From Oxalobacter formigenes (GTDB lineage Bacteria; Pseudomonadota; Gammaproteobacteria; Burkholderiales; Burkholderiaceae_D): a DNA stretch of 64,000 bases. Each line of letters starts with the position of its first letter. Positions within the stretch are counted from its first letter, which is position 1. The stretch lies in the NCBI RefSeq assembly GCF_027158485.1, contig NZ_JAMKYJ010000005.1; one strand, given 5' to 3'. Both the position numbers and the translations under genes were made by a program. Shown piece by piece: positions 1-7,720 of this stretch. Below the pieces are notes generated by a model. It did no database searches. It had not been told where the DNA came from and saw only the letters and a program-made list of their open reading frames with translations.

Positions 1-110
1 AAAAAGGAATAACAACAAAAAATGAATTTGTAAGGATCTAAATCCATTTTGTAACAATACAACAAGGTGGATGTGTTAGAATTTTTCGAAAATTTGATTC
101 AGGAGTAATT
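1..110 (+). other. Upstream leader of rpmF, possible gene end
   Basis: The first twelve bases read Lys-Lys-Glu-stop in frame 1. They could be the last codons of a gene cut by the window edge; in related bacteria yceD (DUF177) sits just upstream of rpmF. Too little is present to identify it. The rest is AT-rich leader ending in a clear Shine-Dalgarno AGGAG (101-105) six bases before the rpmF ATG. No promoter with good spacing was found. Confidence 0.3.
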
Positions 111-293
111 ATGGCAGTCCAACAAAATAAAAAATCGCCGTCGAAACGCGGCATGCGTCGTTCACATGATTTTCTGGAAGCAACCCAGTTATCAGTTGAG
201 CCGACTTCCGGTGAGAAACATCGCCGCCATCATATCAGCCCAAACGGCTTTTATCGTGGCAAAAAAGTGTTGAACACCCAAAACGATCAGTAA
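111..293 (+). CDS. rpmF: 50S ribosomal protein L32
   Basis: Small basic protein of the large ribosomal subunit, 60 residues, the normal length for L32. The N-terminus MAVQQNKKSPSKRGMRRSHD and the later SGEKHRRHHISPNGFYRGKKV stretch are the family hallmarks. It lacks the CxxC zinc-ribbon cysteines found in some L32 forms, which is usual for betaproteobacteria. It is followed by a terminator-like hairpin and then plsX, the conserved L32/fatty-acid arrangement. The start is fixed by AGGAG six bases upstream. Confidence 0.97.
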   Translation: MAVQQNKKSPSKRGMRRSHDFLEATQLSVEPTSGEKHRRHHISPNGFYRGKKVLNTQNDQ

Positions 294-319
294 ACATCCA
301 GAATGTTGATGAAATCAAT

Positions 320-354
320 GGCGCAATAGGTTTTGGTACCTGGGCGCCTTTTTT
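320..354 (+). terminator. Terminator or attenuator between rpmF and plsX
   Basis: Outer stem GGCGC (320-324) pairs with GCGCC (344-348), an inner AGGT (328-331) pairs with ACCT (338-341), and a run of six T follows (349-354). It has the form of a Rho-independent terminator. As plsX follows within 61 bases and is usually co-transcribed, it may act as a partial terminator setting the L32 to lipid-gene ratio. Confidence 0.6.
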
Positions 355-414
355 ATTGTTGCTTTTTGCGTGATTAGGTAACGTAGGGAGACGGATAAAA
401 AATCCGGTTTAAAC

Positions 415-1524
415 GTGCTTCAGAACGAAACAGAAACTGTAAAAATTTCGATTGATTGTATGGGGGGGGACCATGGCCTGTCTGTCACTGTGCCTGCGTC
501 TCTTTCCTTCTTGAAACAGGAAGCTGCGGCCGAGCTTGTTCTCGTTGGTCCGCAGGAATTGATTGAAGCCGAGCTGAGAAAGCACAAGGCTGAAAATCAT
601 CCCCGCATCAAGGTGAAAAATGCCAGCGAGATCGTCAAGATGGACGATCCGATCGAAGTTGCCTTGCGCAGAAAAAAAGATTCATCCATGCGTGTCGCCA
701 TCCAGCTGGTCAAGGATGGTGAGGTTCATGCCTGTGTGTCTGCTGGTAATACGGGCGCCCTGATGGCCATTTCGCGCTATCTTCTCAAAACGATGCCGGG
801 TGTTGATCGTCCGGCTATTTGCGCCATTTTGCCGAACCAGAAAAACGGGCCGACCTATGTTCTCGATCTTGGGGCAAATGTCGATTGTGAGGCTGAACAT
901 CTTCATCAGTTCGCCCTGATGGGGTCAGCACTGTTTGCCAATATCGAAGGCAATCCGCATCCCAAAATCGGACTCTTAAATGTCGGAACCGAAGCCATCA
1001 AGGGAAACGATGTCGTAAAAAAAGCAGGCGATTTGCTCCATATCGAACACGAGAATGGTACACTTAATTTCTATGGCAACGCAGAAGGCAACGATATTTT
1101 CGAGGGTACCTGCGATGTCATTGTTTGCGACGGGTTTGTTGGAAACGTCACATTGAAATCCATTGAAGGGCTTGGTCGATTTGTCCGCAATGTGCTGGTG
1201 ACAGAATTCAGAAGCAGTCTCTTGAATGGCCTTGGTGCTCTTCTGGCAGGAAAAGCCCTGAAATCGATCAGGCAGCGACTGAATCCTTCACGCTTCAATG
1301 GGGCGTGCATGCTGGGTTTGCGCGGTCTGGTTTTCAAGAGCCACGGCAGTGCAGATGCCTATGCATACGAATGTGCCATAAGACGGGCGCATGAAGCGGT
1401 CAGACGCGACGTATTGTTGAGAATATCGACAACGATGGCTGAACTGCTTCAAAAATCAAAAGAACATCATGCAGTAGAAAAAACCAATACAGAAAACGGG
1501 ATACAGGAACAAGAAACAGTATGA
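415..1524 (+). CDS. plsX: Phosphate acyltransferase PlsX
   Basis: Converts acyl-ACP and phosphate to acyl-phosphate, the acyl donor for PlsY in phosphatidic acid synthesis; a peripheral membrane enzyme. At 369 residues it is slightly longer than usual, through a polar C-terminal tail. The N-terminal ISIDCMGGDHG motif and the later AGNTGALMA and DGFVGNVTLKSIEG segments are diagnostic. The start is a GTG without a clear Shine-Dalgarno; the next ATG (460) lies inside the conserved CMGGD motif and would be too late. The stop overlaps the fabH start by four bases, so the genes are translationally coupled. Confidence 0.95.
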   Translation: MLQNETETVKISIDCMGGDHGLSVTVPASLSFLKQEAAAELVLVGPQELIEAELRKHKAENHPRIKVKNASEIVKMDDPIEVALRRKKDSSMRVAIQLVKDGEVHACVSAGNTGALMAISRYLLKTMPGVDRPAICAILPNQKNGPTYVLDLGANVDCEAEHLHQFALMGSALFANIEGNPHPKIGLLNVGTEAIKGNDVVKKAGDLLHIEHENGTLNFYGNAEGNDIFEGTCDVIVCDGFVGNVTLKSIEGLGRFVRNVLVTEFRSSLLNGLGALLAGKALKSIRQRLNPSRFNGACMLGLRGLVFKSHGSADAYAYECAIRRAHEAVRRDVLLRISTTMAELLQKSKEHHAVEKTNTENGIQEQETV

Positions 1525-2507
1525 CCATCTACGCCAAAATAATCGGTACCGGTAGCTATTTACCTCCAAAACGGATTACAAATGACGAACTGGCCGCAAT
1601 ACTGGCCAAACAGGGGGTCGAGACCTCTGACGAATGGATCAGAACCCGAAGCGGAATTCTGGCGCGCCATTATGCCGATGAAGGCGTTCAGTCCAGTGAT
1701 CTGGGGGTCAAGGCAGCTGAAAAAGCGCTTGAAATGGCAAAATGCCAGGCTAACGATATCGACATGATTATTCTGGCGACGTCCACCCCTGATTTTTTTG
1801 GCGGTTTCCCGAGCACGGCCTGTATGGTCCAGAAAAAACTGGGCGTTACCAGCAATTGTGCCGCTTTCGACGTGCAGGCAGTTTGCAGCGGTTTCTTGTA
1901 TGCACTGTCCGTCGCGGACAGTTTTATCCGGGCAGGTGTCTATAAAAAGGTTCTGGTCGTTGGTGCTGAAACCTATTCCCGCATTGTCGACTATAACGAC
2001 AGGACGACCTGTGTCCTGTTTGGCGATGGAGCCGGTGCTGTTGTCCTGTCCGCATCCGACGAACCCGGTATTATGGCGACAGCCCTGCATGCTGACGGCA
2101 ACTATGGTGATATCCTCTCTTTACCGGGCAAACTGAGTAATGGCGTTGTTGAAGGCAAGGCTTTCGTCTATATGGACGGAAAGGCCGTTTTCAAACTGGC
2201 AGTGACATGGATGGACAAGGTCGGTCTGGAAGCAATGGGCAAGGCCGGGCTGAAAAATACGGATATCGACTGGATGATCCCTCATCAGGCCAATTTGCGC
2301 ATCATGCAAAGTTCGGCCAGGAAACTGGATATTCCGGATGAAAAAATCATTGTCACCGTCGACCAGCATGGTAATACTTCGGCGGCATCCATTCCGCTGG
2401 CAATCGATACCGGTGTGCGCGACGGCCGTATCAAACCGGGGCAGAATATTCTTCTGGCAGCCATCGGCGGCGGTTTGACCTGGGGTGCTGTTGTAGCCAA
2501 AATGTAA
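1521..2507 (+). CDS. fabH: 3-oxoacyl-ACP synthase III (FabH)
   Basis: Condenses acetyl-CoA with malonyl-ACP, the first step of type II fatty-acid synthesis. The thiolase-fold triad is visible: Cys122 in AVCSGF, His255 in IPHQAN and Asn285 in GNTSAAS. Length is 328 residues, normal for FabH. The start ATG overlaps the plsX stop (ATGA). It sits in the conserved plsX-fabH-fabD-fabG order and should share their transcript. Confidence 0.97.
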   Translation: MTIYAKIIGTGSYLPPKRITNDELAAILAKQGVETSDEWIRTRSGILARHYADEGVQSSDLGVKAAEKALEMAKCQANDIDMIILATSTPDFFGGFPSTACMVQKKLGVTSNCAAFDVQAVCSGFLYALSVADSFIRAGVYKKVLVVGAETYSRIVDYNDRTTCVLFGDGAGAVVLSASDEPGIMATALHADGNYGDILSLPGKLSNGVVEGKAFVYMDGKAVFKLAVTWMDKVGLEAMGKAGLKNTDIDWMIPHQANLRIMQSSARKLDIPDEKIIVTVDQHGNTSAASIPLAIDTGVRDGRIKPGQNILLAAIGGGLTWGAVVAKM

Positions 2508-2547
2508 TGCCTCCAATTTTGACGATTAACGAAGAGATTAAATAGCT

Positions 2548-3480
2548 ATGCCTAAATTTGCTTTTGTTTTTCCCGGACAGGGCTCGCAAGCGGTCGGAAT
2601 GTTAAATGGCTTTGCCGACAATAAAGTAGTGCAGGACACACTTGCCGAAGCATCCGACGCACTGGGCTTCGATCTGGGCAAAATGATTGCTGAAGGTCCC
2701 AAGGAAGATCTGGACCTGACCACCAATACCCAGCCGGTCATGCTGACATCGTCTGTCGCTTTTTATCGTGCCTGGATAGCTGCCGGTGGCGCTTTACCTG
2801 AAGTCGTTGCCGGACACAGCCTTGGTGAATTTTCCGCTCTTGTCGCTTCTGGCGTCATTCCTTTCGCGGATGCGGTCAAACTGGTCCGTTTCCGTGCGCA
2901 GGCCATGCAGGAAGCGGTTCCTGTCGGTCAGGGCAGCATGGCAGCGATCATTGGTCTCTCTGGCGATGAGGTCAAGGCAGCCTGCGGCGAAGCCGCGCAG
3001 GGTGAAGTGGTCGAACCGGCCAATTTCAACTCGCCGACCCAGATCGTGATTGCAGGCCATAATACGGCACTTGCCCGCGCATGTGACATCGCAAAAGCCA
3101 AAGGTGCGAAACGTGCGTTGATGCTTCCGGTATCCGCTCCTTTCCATTCTTCTTTATTGCAACCTGCTTCGGTCCGGCTTGCTGAATATATGTCGAAGCT
3201 GGATTTCTCGGCTCCGCAAATCCCATTGATCAATAACGTGGATGTTGCTATCCTCTCCAATCCTGAAGAAATCAAGGATGCGCTGGTCCGTCAGGTTGCC
3301 AGCTCCGTCCGCTGGGTTGAAACGATTGAAAAGATGGCAGGCATGGGCATTACGCATGTGGTTGAATGCGGCCCGGGCAAAGTGCTTGCCGGTTTGTCCA
3401 AACGTATTGATTCTTCTCTGACTGGTGACGCTATTGTCGATCAGGCTTCTCTGGATAAGGTATTGGAGACTCTGAAATGA
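2548..3480 (+). CDS. fabD: Malonyl-CoA:ACP transacylase (FabD)
   Basis: Loads malonyl groups from malonyl-CoA onto acyl carrier protein. The nucleophile elbow GHSLGEF places catalytic Ser91 after His90; Arg116 (VRFRAQAMQ) would bind the malonyl carboxylate and His200 (SAPFHSS) completes the dyad. Length 310 residues is standard. It follows fabH after 40 bases and overlaps fabG by four bases. Confidence 0.97.
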   Translation: MPKFAFVFPGQGSQAVGMLNGFADNKVVQDTLAEASDALGFDLGKMIAEGPKEDLDLTTNTQPVMLTSSVAFYRAWIAAGGALPEVVAGHSLGEFSALVASGVIPFADAVKLVRFRAQAMQEAVPVGQGSMAAIIGLSGDEVKAACGEAAQGEVVEPANFNSPTQIVIAGHNTALARACDIAKAKGAKRALMLPVSAPFHSSLLQPASVRLAEYMSKLDFSAPQIPLINNVDVAILSNPEEIKDALVRQVASSVRWVETIEKMAGMGITHVVECGPGKVLAGLSKRIDSSLTGDAIVDQASLDKVLETLK

Positions 3481-4232
3481 GTGAACAGGATTTGACAGGA
3501 AAAATCGCGCTGGTAACAGGTGCCTCCCGCGGGATCGGCCACGCCATTGCAATGGAACTGGCCGCTCATGGCGCTATCGTCATCGGAACGGCCACTTCGG
3601 AAGCCGGTGCACAACATATTTCGCAGGATCTCGCTACGGTTCGCCCTGATGCCGGAAAAGGCATTGTATTGAATGTGGCCGACGCTGACCGTTCACGCGA
3701 AGTCATCGATGAAATCCAGAAAGAGTATGGCGCCATTCATATCCTGATCAATAACGCGGGCATTACGCAGGATCAGCTGGCCATGCGCATGAAAGACGAA
3801 GACTGGGACAAGGTCATCGACGTCAATCTGACAGCGGTTGCCCGCTTGTCCCGTGGCGTTTTGCGCGGCATGATGAAAGCCAAGGAAGGCCGCATCATCA
3901 ACATTACCTCGGTTGTCGGGTCGATCGGCAATGCCGGACAAATGAATTATGCCGCTTCCAAGGCGGGTGTCGAAAGCATGAGCCGTGCGCTGGCCCGTGA
4001 AGTCGGCAGTCGCAATATTACGGTCAACTGTATCGCTCCGGGCTTTATCGATACCGACATGACGAAATCCCTGCCTGAAGAAGTCGTAACAGGCATGTTG
4101 AAACAGATTCCTCTGGCCCGTTTCGGCAATCCCGAAGACGTGGCCGCCACAGCCGCCTTTCTGGCTTCACCAAAAGCAGCTTATATTACGGGCACCGTTG
4201 TGCACGTGAATGGCGGCATGTTTATGAACTGA
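3477..4232 (+). CDS. fabG: 3-oxoacyl-ACP reductase (FabG)
   Basis: NADPH-dependent reductase of the fatty-acid elongation cycle. It is a short-chain dehydrogenase with the TGASRGIG nucleotide motif (residues 14-21), NNAG (92-95), and the catalytic Ser145, Tyr158 and Lys162 (YxxxK). Length 251 residues. It starts within the fabD stop. Association with fabD and acpP makes FabG far more likely than another SDR. Confidence 0.96.
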   Translation: MSEQDLTGKIALVTGASRGIGHAIAMELAAHGAIVIGTATSEAGAQHISQDLATVRPDAGKGIVLNVADADRSREVIDEIQKEYGAIHILINNAGITQDQLAMRMKDEDWDKVIDVNLTAVARLSRGVLRGMMKAKEGRIINITSVVGSIGNAGQMNYAASKAGVESMSRALAREVGSRNITVNCIAPGFIDTDMTKSLPEEVVTGMLKQIPLARFGNPEDVAATAAFLASPKAAYITGTVVHVNGGMFMN

Positions 4233-4246
4233 ACGAGAAAGGACCG

Positions 4247-4274
4247 TTTATCAGCAGATTTTTTTGACTATAAT
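4247..4274 (+). promoter_or_regulatory. Candidate promoter for acpP
   Basis: A perfect -10 TATAAT (4269-4274) lies in the fabG-acpP gap, with a weak -35 TTTATC (4247-4252) at 16-base spacing. A separate promoter would suit the high demand for acyl carrier protein. A second AT-rich -10-like hexamer, TAAAAT, lies near 4332. Confidence 0.4.
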
Positions 4275-4399
4275 TATTTCACTTAAGCAAGAACTTAACC
4301 TGTGAAGTGAATTTTTTTGCGCAAACCTGCTAAAATGCGCGCACTTTTTCTACAAATTTTTATATAAATTACTAATTTTTTATAACTTGGAGCCAACAA

Positions 4400-4639
4400 A
4401 TGTCCGATATCGAACAACGTGTAAAGAAAATCGTTGCTGAGCAACTGGGTGTTGCTGAAGACGAAATCAAACTGGAATCGTCTTTCGTGGATGATCTGGG
4501 TGCTGATTCGCTTGATACCGTAGAACTCGTCATGGCGCTGGAAGACGAATTTGAAATTGAAATTCCGGACGAACAGGCTGAAAAAATCACGACTGTTCAA
4601 CAGGCCGTCGATTATGCAACAGCCAACATGCAGTCCTGA
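4400..4639 (+). CDS. acpP: Acyl carrier protein
   Basis: Small acidic protein carrying growing acyl chains on a phosphopantetheine arm. The attachment site is Ser37 in the GADSLDTVELVMALEDEF motif. Length 79 residues, four-helix ACP pattern throughout. TTGGAG lies upstream of the ATG (4388-4393). Its own promoter is likely in the 167-base gap after fabG; fabF follows after 27 bases. Confidence 0.98.
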   Translation: MSDIEQRVKKIVAEQLGVAEDEIKLESSFVDDLGADSLDTVELVMALEDEFEIEIPDEQAEKITTVQQAVDYATANMQS

Positions 4640-4666
4640 TCAAATTTAAAGAATAGGGAGAGCAGC

Positions 4667-5914
4667 TTGAGCCGTATGGGACAACGCCGGGTCGTGATTA
4701 CCGGACTGGGATGTATTTCGCCTGTAGGTAATACTGTAGCTGAAATGTGGGATGCAGTAACATCGGGTAAATCCGGTATTGGACCCATTACGCGGTTCGA
4801 TGCATCTGCCTTCAGCACGACTTTTGCAGGCGAAGTAAAGGATTTCCCGCTGGAAAAATATATTCCAGGCAAAGAATCACGTCATATGGATACCTTCATT
4901 CATTATGGAATGGCTGCAGGTATTCAGGCAATCGAAGATAGTGGTCTGGTCATTACAGACGAAAATGCCGGCCGTATCGGCGTCAATATTGGATCGGGTA
5001 TCGGTGGTTTGCCCATGATCGAACAAACGCATGGAGAACTGGAAAAACGCGGTCCACGCCGTATCAGCCCATTCTTCGTGCCGTCTTCGATCATCAATAT
5101 GATTTCCGGTTTTCTTTCTATCCGTTATGGTTTGAAAGGGCCGAACCTGTCGATCGTCACAGCCTGTTCAACCGGTTTGCATTCCATCGGTTTTGGCGCA
5201 CGTATCATCGCTTATGGTGATGCCGACGTCATGGTTGCAGGCGGTTCGGAATCGACCATTTCTCCATTGGGTCTGGGAGGCTTTGCCGCTGCCCGTGCCC
5301 TTTCCTCGAGAAATGACGATCCTGCAACGGCTTCAAGACCGTGGGATAAAGACAGGGATGGTTTTGTTCTGGGTGAAGGTTCCGGCGTACTGGTTCTGGA
5401 AGAATATGAACACGCCAAGGCCCGTGGCGCCAGGATCTACGCTGAAATCGTCGGTTTCGGTATGAGCGCTGACGCAAACCATATGACGGCTCCTCTGGAA
5501 GACGGAAGTGGCGCCAGCACTTGTATGGTCAATGCGATCAACGATGCCCAGATCAATCCTGATCAGGTCAATTACATCAATGCACACGGCACGTCGACTC
5601 CGCTGGGTGACATTGCTGAAACGACTGCTGTCAAACGGACGCTGGGTGAACACGCCAAAAACGTTGTCATCAGTTCTTCCAAATCCATGGTCGGCCATCT
5701 TCTGGGTGGCGCTGGCGGTCTGGAATCGGTTATTACGGCGCTGGCTGTTTATAATCAGGTTGCGCCTCCAACGATCAACATTTTCAATCAGGACCCTCTT
5801 TGTGATCTGGACTATTGCGCCAACACAGCCAGGGATATGAAGATTGATTATGCCCTGAAGAACTCGTTTGGTTTTGGCGGTACAAACGGCTCGCTGATCT
5901 TCGGCAAGATCTGA
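4667..5914 (+). CDS. fabF: 3-oxoacyl-ACP synthase II (FabF)
   Basis: Elongating condensing enzyme, also adjusting saturated/unsaturated balance. Catalytic Cys167 lies in TACSTGLHS; the two histidines are in NAHGTSTPLGD and SMVGHLLGGAG, and the C-terminal NSFGFGGTN loop is present. Length 415 residues. The start TTG (4667) is preferred to ATG 4676, because AGGGAG (4655-4660) is six bases before the TTG but fifteen before the ATG. It ends the fatty-acid block before a strong hairpin terminator. Confidence 0.96.
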   Translation: MSRMGQRRVVITGLGCISPVGNTVAEMWDAVTSGKSGIGPITRFDASAFSTTFAGEVKDFPLEKYIPGKESRHMDTFIHYGMAAGIQAIEDSGLVITDENAGRIGVNIGSGIGGLPMIEQTHGELEKRGPRRISPFFVPSSIINMISGFLSIRYGLKGPNLSIVTACSTGLHSIGFGARIIAYGDADVMVAGGSESTISPLGLGGFAAARALSSRNDDPATASRPWDKDRDGFVLGEGSGVLVLEEYEHAKARGARIYAEIVGFGMSADANHMTAPLEDGSGASTCMVNAINDAQINPDQVNYINAHGTSTPLGDIAETTAVKRTLGEHAKNVVISSSKSMVGHLLGGAGGLESVITALAVYNQVAPPTINIFNQDPLCDLDYCANTARDMKIDYALKNSFGFGGTNGSLIFGKI

Positions 5915-5929
5915 TCCTTGTTGCCTTTT

Positions 5930-5964
5930 AAAGCCACATTCACAAGCAGTGAATGTGGCTTTTG
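5930..5964 (+). terminator. Rho-independent terminator after fabF
   Basis: A perfect 14-base stem AAAGCCACATTCAC (5930-5943) / GTGAATGTGGCTTT (5949-5962) with a five-base loop, ending in T residues. It closes the fatty-acid transcription unit. Confidence 0.85.
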
Positions 5965-6008
5965 TCATTTATTAGTCGCTCGAAAAGCATTTACAGCATG
6001 GTCCAGTC

Positions 6009-6500
6009 ATGTCGATAGCCATATCTGCGGAAATCAGGCCTTCCAGGACTTTTTCCTTTTTTTATCTCGGCTTTGCAGCCGCTTTTTTCATGACGGGTAT
6101 TTTGACCAGTCTGGGGAAAATCGGCAATTTCGAGACCATCGCCCGTCAATTGCTGGCACTCTCGATGTTTTTGGTTGCCTGCTTTCTCATTTTTAGCTAT
6201 TTCAGGTCAAGAAAAACGCTTCTGATTGATATTTCTGGTAACGGACAAATACGCTTGAAGGAATATAGGAGAAGTGTTTCAAAACCATCGACAGAGGATG
6301 TCCGTTTTTCGGCTTACAGCGAAATCTGGGAATTATCGGAAAATTCAACGGTATGGCCGACTTTCATGATTTTGCAACTGAAAGCGGAAAACGGAAAAAA
6401 GGCCAAAGTCCTGATATGTCGGGATTGCCTGAAGAAAGAACAATTCAAATCGTTATATACCTCGATTCGATGGATTGAAGCTCACAGAAAAAATGTATGA
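6009..6500 (+). CDS. Small membrane protein, YgfX/CptA-like
   Basis: 163 residues. Two hydrophobic segments (about residues 16-38 and 43-62) are followed by a basic cytoplasmic domain of about 100 residues with WPTFMILQLKAENGKKAKVL and a RDCLKKEQFKSLY stretch. That topology and pattern (two helices, then a W-x-x-x-L-x-L-rich domain with an RD motif) recall the YgfX/CptA family, but the match is by eye only. It sits between fabF and rpoE. No good Shine-Dalgarno marks the ATG. The function is not established; a role near the envelope is all the topology supports. Confidence 0.6.
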   Translation: MSIAISAEIRPSRTFSFFYLGFAAAFFMTGILTSLGKIGNFETIARQLLALSMFLVACFLIFSYFRSRKTLLIDISGNGQIRLKEYRRSVSKPSTEDVRFSAYSEIWELSENSTVWPTFMILQLKAENGKKAKVLICRDCLKKEQFKSLYTSIRWIEAHRKNV

Positions 6501-6517
6501 AAAAAATGGAAATTTTG

Positions 6518-6545
6518 TGAACTTATTGCAATGAAGTAACTCAAA
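6518..6545 (+). promoter_or_regulatory. Candidate sigma-E autoregulatory promoter
   Basis: TGAACTT (6518-6524) and TCAAA (6541-6545), separated by exactly 16 bases, match the -35/-10 pattern of RpoE-type promoters (GGAACTT and TCnnA). The position, 21 bases before the rpoE ATG, fits autoregulation seen for this sigma factor elsewhere. One caution is that transcription would start after the AAGGAG at 6544-6549. Confidence 0.4.
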
Positions 6546-6566
6546 GGAGTTACGAGCGGTTGCAAC

Positions 6567-7187
6567 ATGATGGGGTATTCGATTGTGACAACTGAACGTG
6601 AGATAGATAAACGGCTTGTCGAGCGTGTCCAGCAGGGGGACAAGATGGCATTCGACCTGTTGGTCACCAAATACCAGCGAAAACTGTTCAGGCTGGTATT
6701 GCGTTTGGTTTCCAATCAGACGGAAGCTGAAGACGTTGTGCAGGAAACTTTTATCAAGGCTTATCGTGCTCTTCACCAATTCAGGGGCGATTCCGCTTTT
6801 TATACCTGGTTATACCGGATCGGCATCAATACGGCCAAGAATTTTCTGGATAATCAGGGACGAAGGGTTCCTACATCAACCGATACGACAGCCGAACAGG
6901 TCGAGTCTTTTGAAGAAGGTGAAAACCTGAGGGATATCAATACACCGGAATCCATGCTGGCCTCCAAACAAATTGCGGAAACAGTCAATATCGCGATGGA
7001 CGAATTGCCGGAAGATTTGCGGGTGGCGCTTTCGCTCAGGGAGATGGAAGGACTTAGTTATGATGAAATTGCCGTCATTATGGAATGTCCTATCGGAACA
7101 GTGAGAAGCCGGATTTTCCGTGCCCGCGAATCGATAGCGGTCAGGCTTCGACCCTTGCTTGGAACCGGAATGGATCAAAGATGGTAA
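6567..7187 (+). CDS. rpoE: RNA polymerase sigma-E factor
   Basis: ECF sigma factor for envelope stress, 206 residues. Region 2 includes the FDLLVTKYQRKLFRLVLRLV and TEAEDVVQETFIKAYRAL segments; region 4 includes LREMEGLSYDEIAVIMECPIG, the helix-turn-helix for -35 recognition. The match to RpoE/AlgU is strong through the whole length. It is followed after 39 bases by the short rseA gene, its presumed anti-sigma factor. Start ambiguous: two ATGs in tandem and a GTG at 6582. Confidence 0.95.
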   Translation: MMGYSIVTTEREIDKRLVERVQQGDKMAFDLLVTKYQRKLFRLVLRLVSNQTEAEDVVQETFIKAYRALHQFRGDSAFYTWLYRIGINTAKNFLDNQGRRVPTSTDTTAEQVESFEEGENLRDINTPESMLASKQIAETVNIAMDELPEDLRVALSLREMEGLSYDEIAVIMECPIGTVRSRIFRARESIAVRLRPLLGTGMDQRW

Positions 7188-7226
7188 AAAAATAAAAATA
7201 ATGTGGTCAGAAAGAGAGCGAAAAAA

Positions 7227-7526
7227 ATGAAAAAGGAATTGATATCCGCGTTCGTTGACAGCGAGCTGGATGAAAAGGAATCAGAGCAACTCCAAAACGA
7301 AAACAGGCATGAACTGAAAGAACACGTCAATGTTTACAGAGTCATTGGTGAGTCAATTCGATATAATCAGTCGCAGGTTCAGGTCAGCGATCAGTTTCAG
7401 GCTCGTCTGAAGGAGGCGTTGCAGAACGAGTATTCCGGTCTTCAGGTGCAATCGACAAGGAAAAGTGATTCTGTGTCAGCCGTTTACGCTGAAGGCAATA
7501 CTGTAAAAGAAGAGTCTGTCATCTGA
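7227..7526 (+). CDS. rseA: Anti-sigma-E factor RseA, N-terminal domain only
   Basis: 99 residues from ATG 7227; an upstream in-frame GTG at 7203 would add eight basic residues, but RseA proteins start with M-K-x-E-L-I-S-A. The first part (KKELISAFVDSELDEKESEQL, then HVNVYRVIGESIRYN) is the RseA cytoplasmic sigma-binding domain. Family members usually have about 170-220 residues with a transmembrane helix and a periplasmic RseB-binding part. Here there is no hydrophobic segment and the protein ends in a polar tail. No membrane-spanning remnant is seen in any frame before the terminator at 7596. Confidence 0.85.
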   Translation: MKKELISAFVDSELDEKESEQLQNENRHELKEHVNVYRVIGESIRYNQSQVQVSDQFQARLKEALQNEYSGLQVQSTRKSDSVSAVYAEGNTVKEESVI

Positions 7527-7595
7527 TTTTTGAACCCGGTTTGTCTTTTGAAAAAGTAATATTCATCCTTCCGGGGCATTTTTCACTTATCCCAT

Positions 7596-7621
7596 ACCGC
7601 ACGCATCAGCGTGCGGTTTTC
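7596..7621 (+). terminator. Rho-independent terminator after rseA
   Basis: Stem ACCGCACGC (7596-7604) / GCGTGCGGT (7609-7617) with loop ATCA, followed by TTTTC. It ends the rpoE-rseA transcript, so the protease genes downstream are separate units. Confidence 0.85.
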
Positions 7622-7720
7622 TGTGTTATATAATTCTTTTCCAGAACGATTTCCGATTCCATGCTTTATTCCATGGCCGGATTTTCCGGCAGCCGGGGTT
7701 TTCAATACAGATAATTTGGC

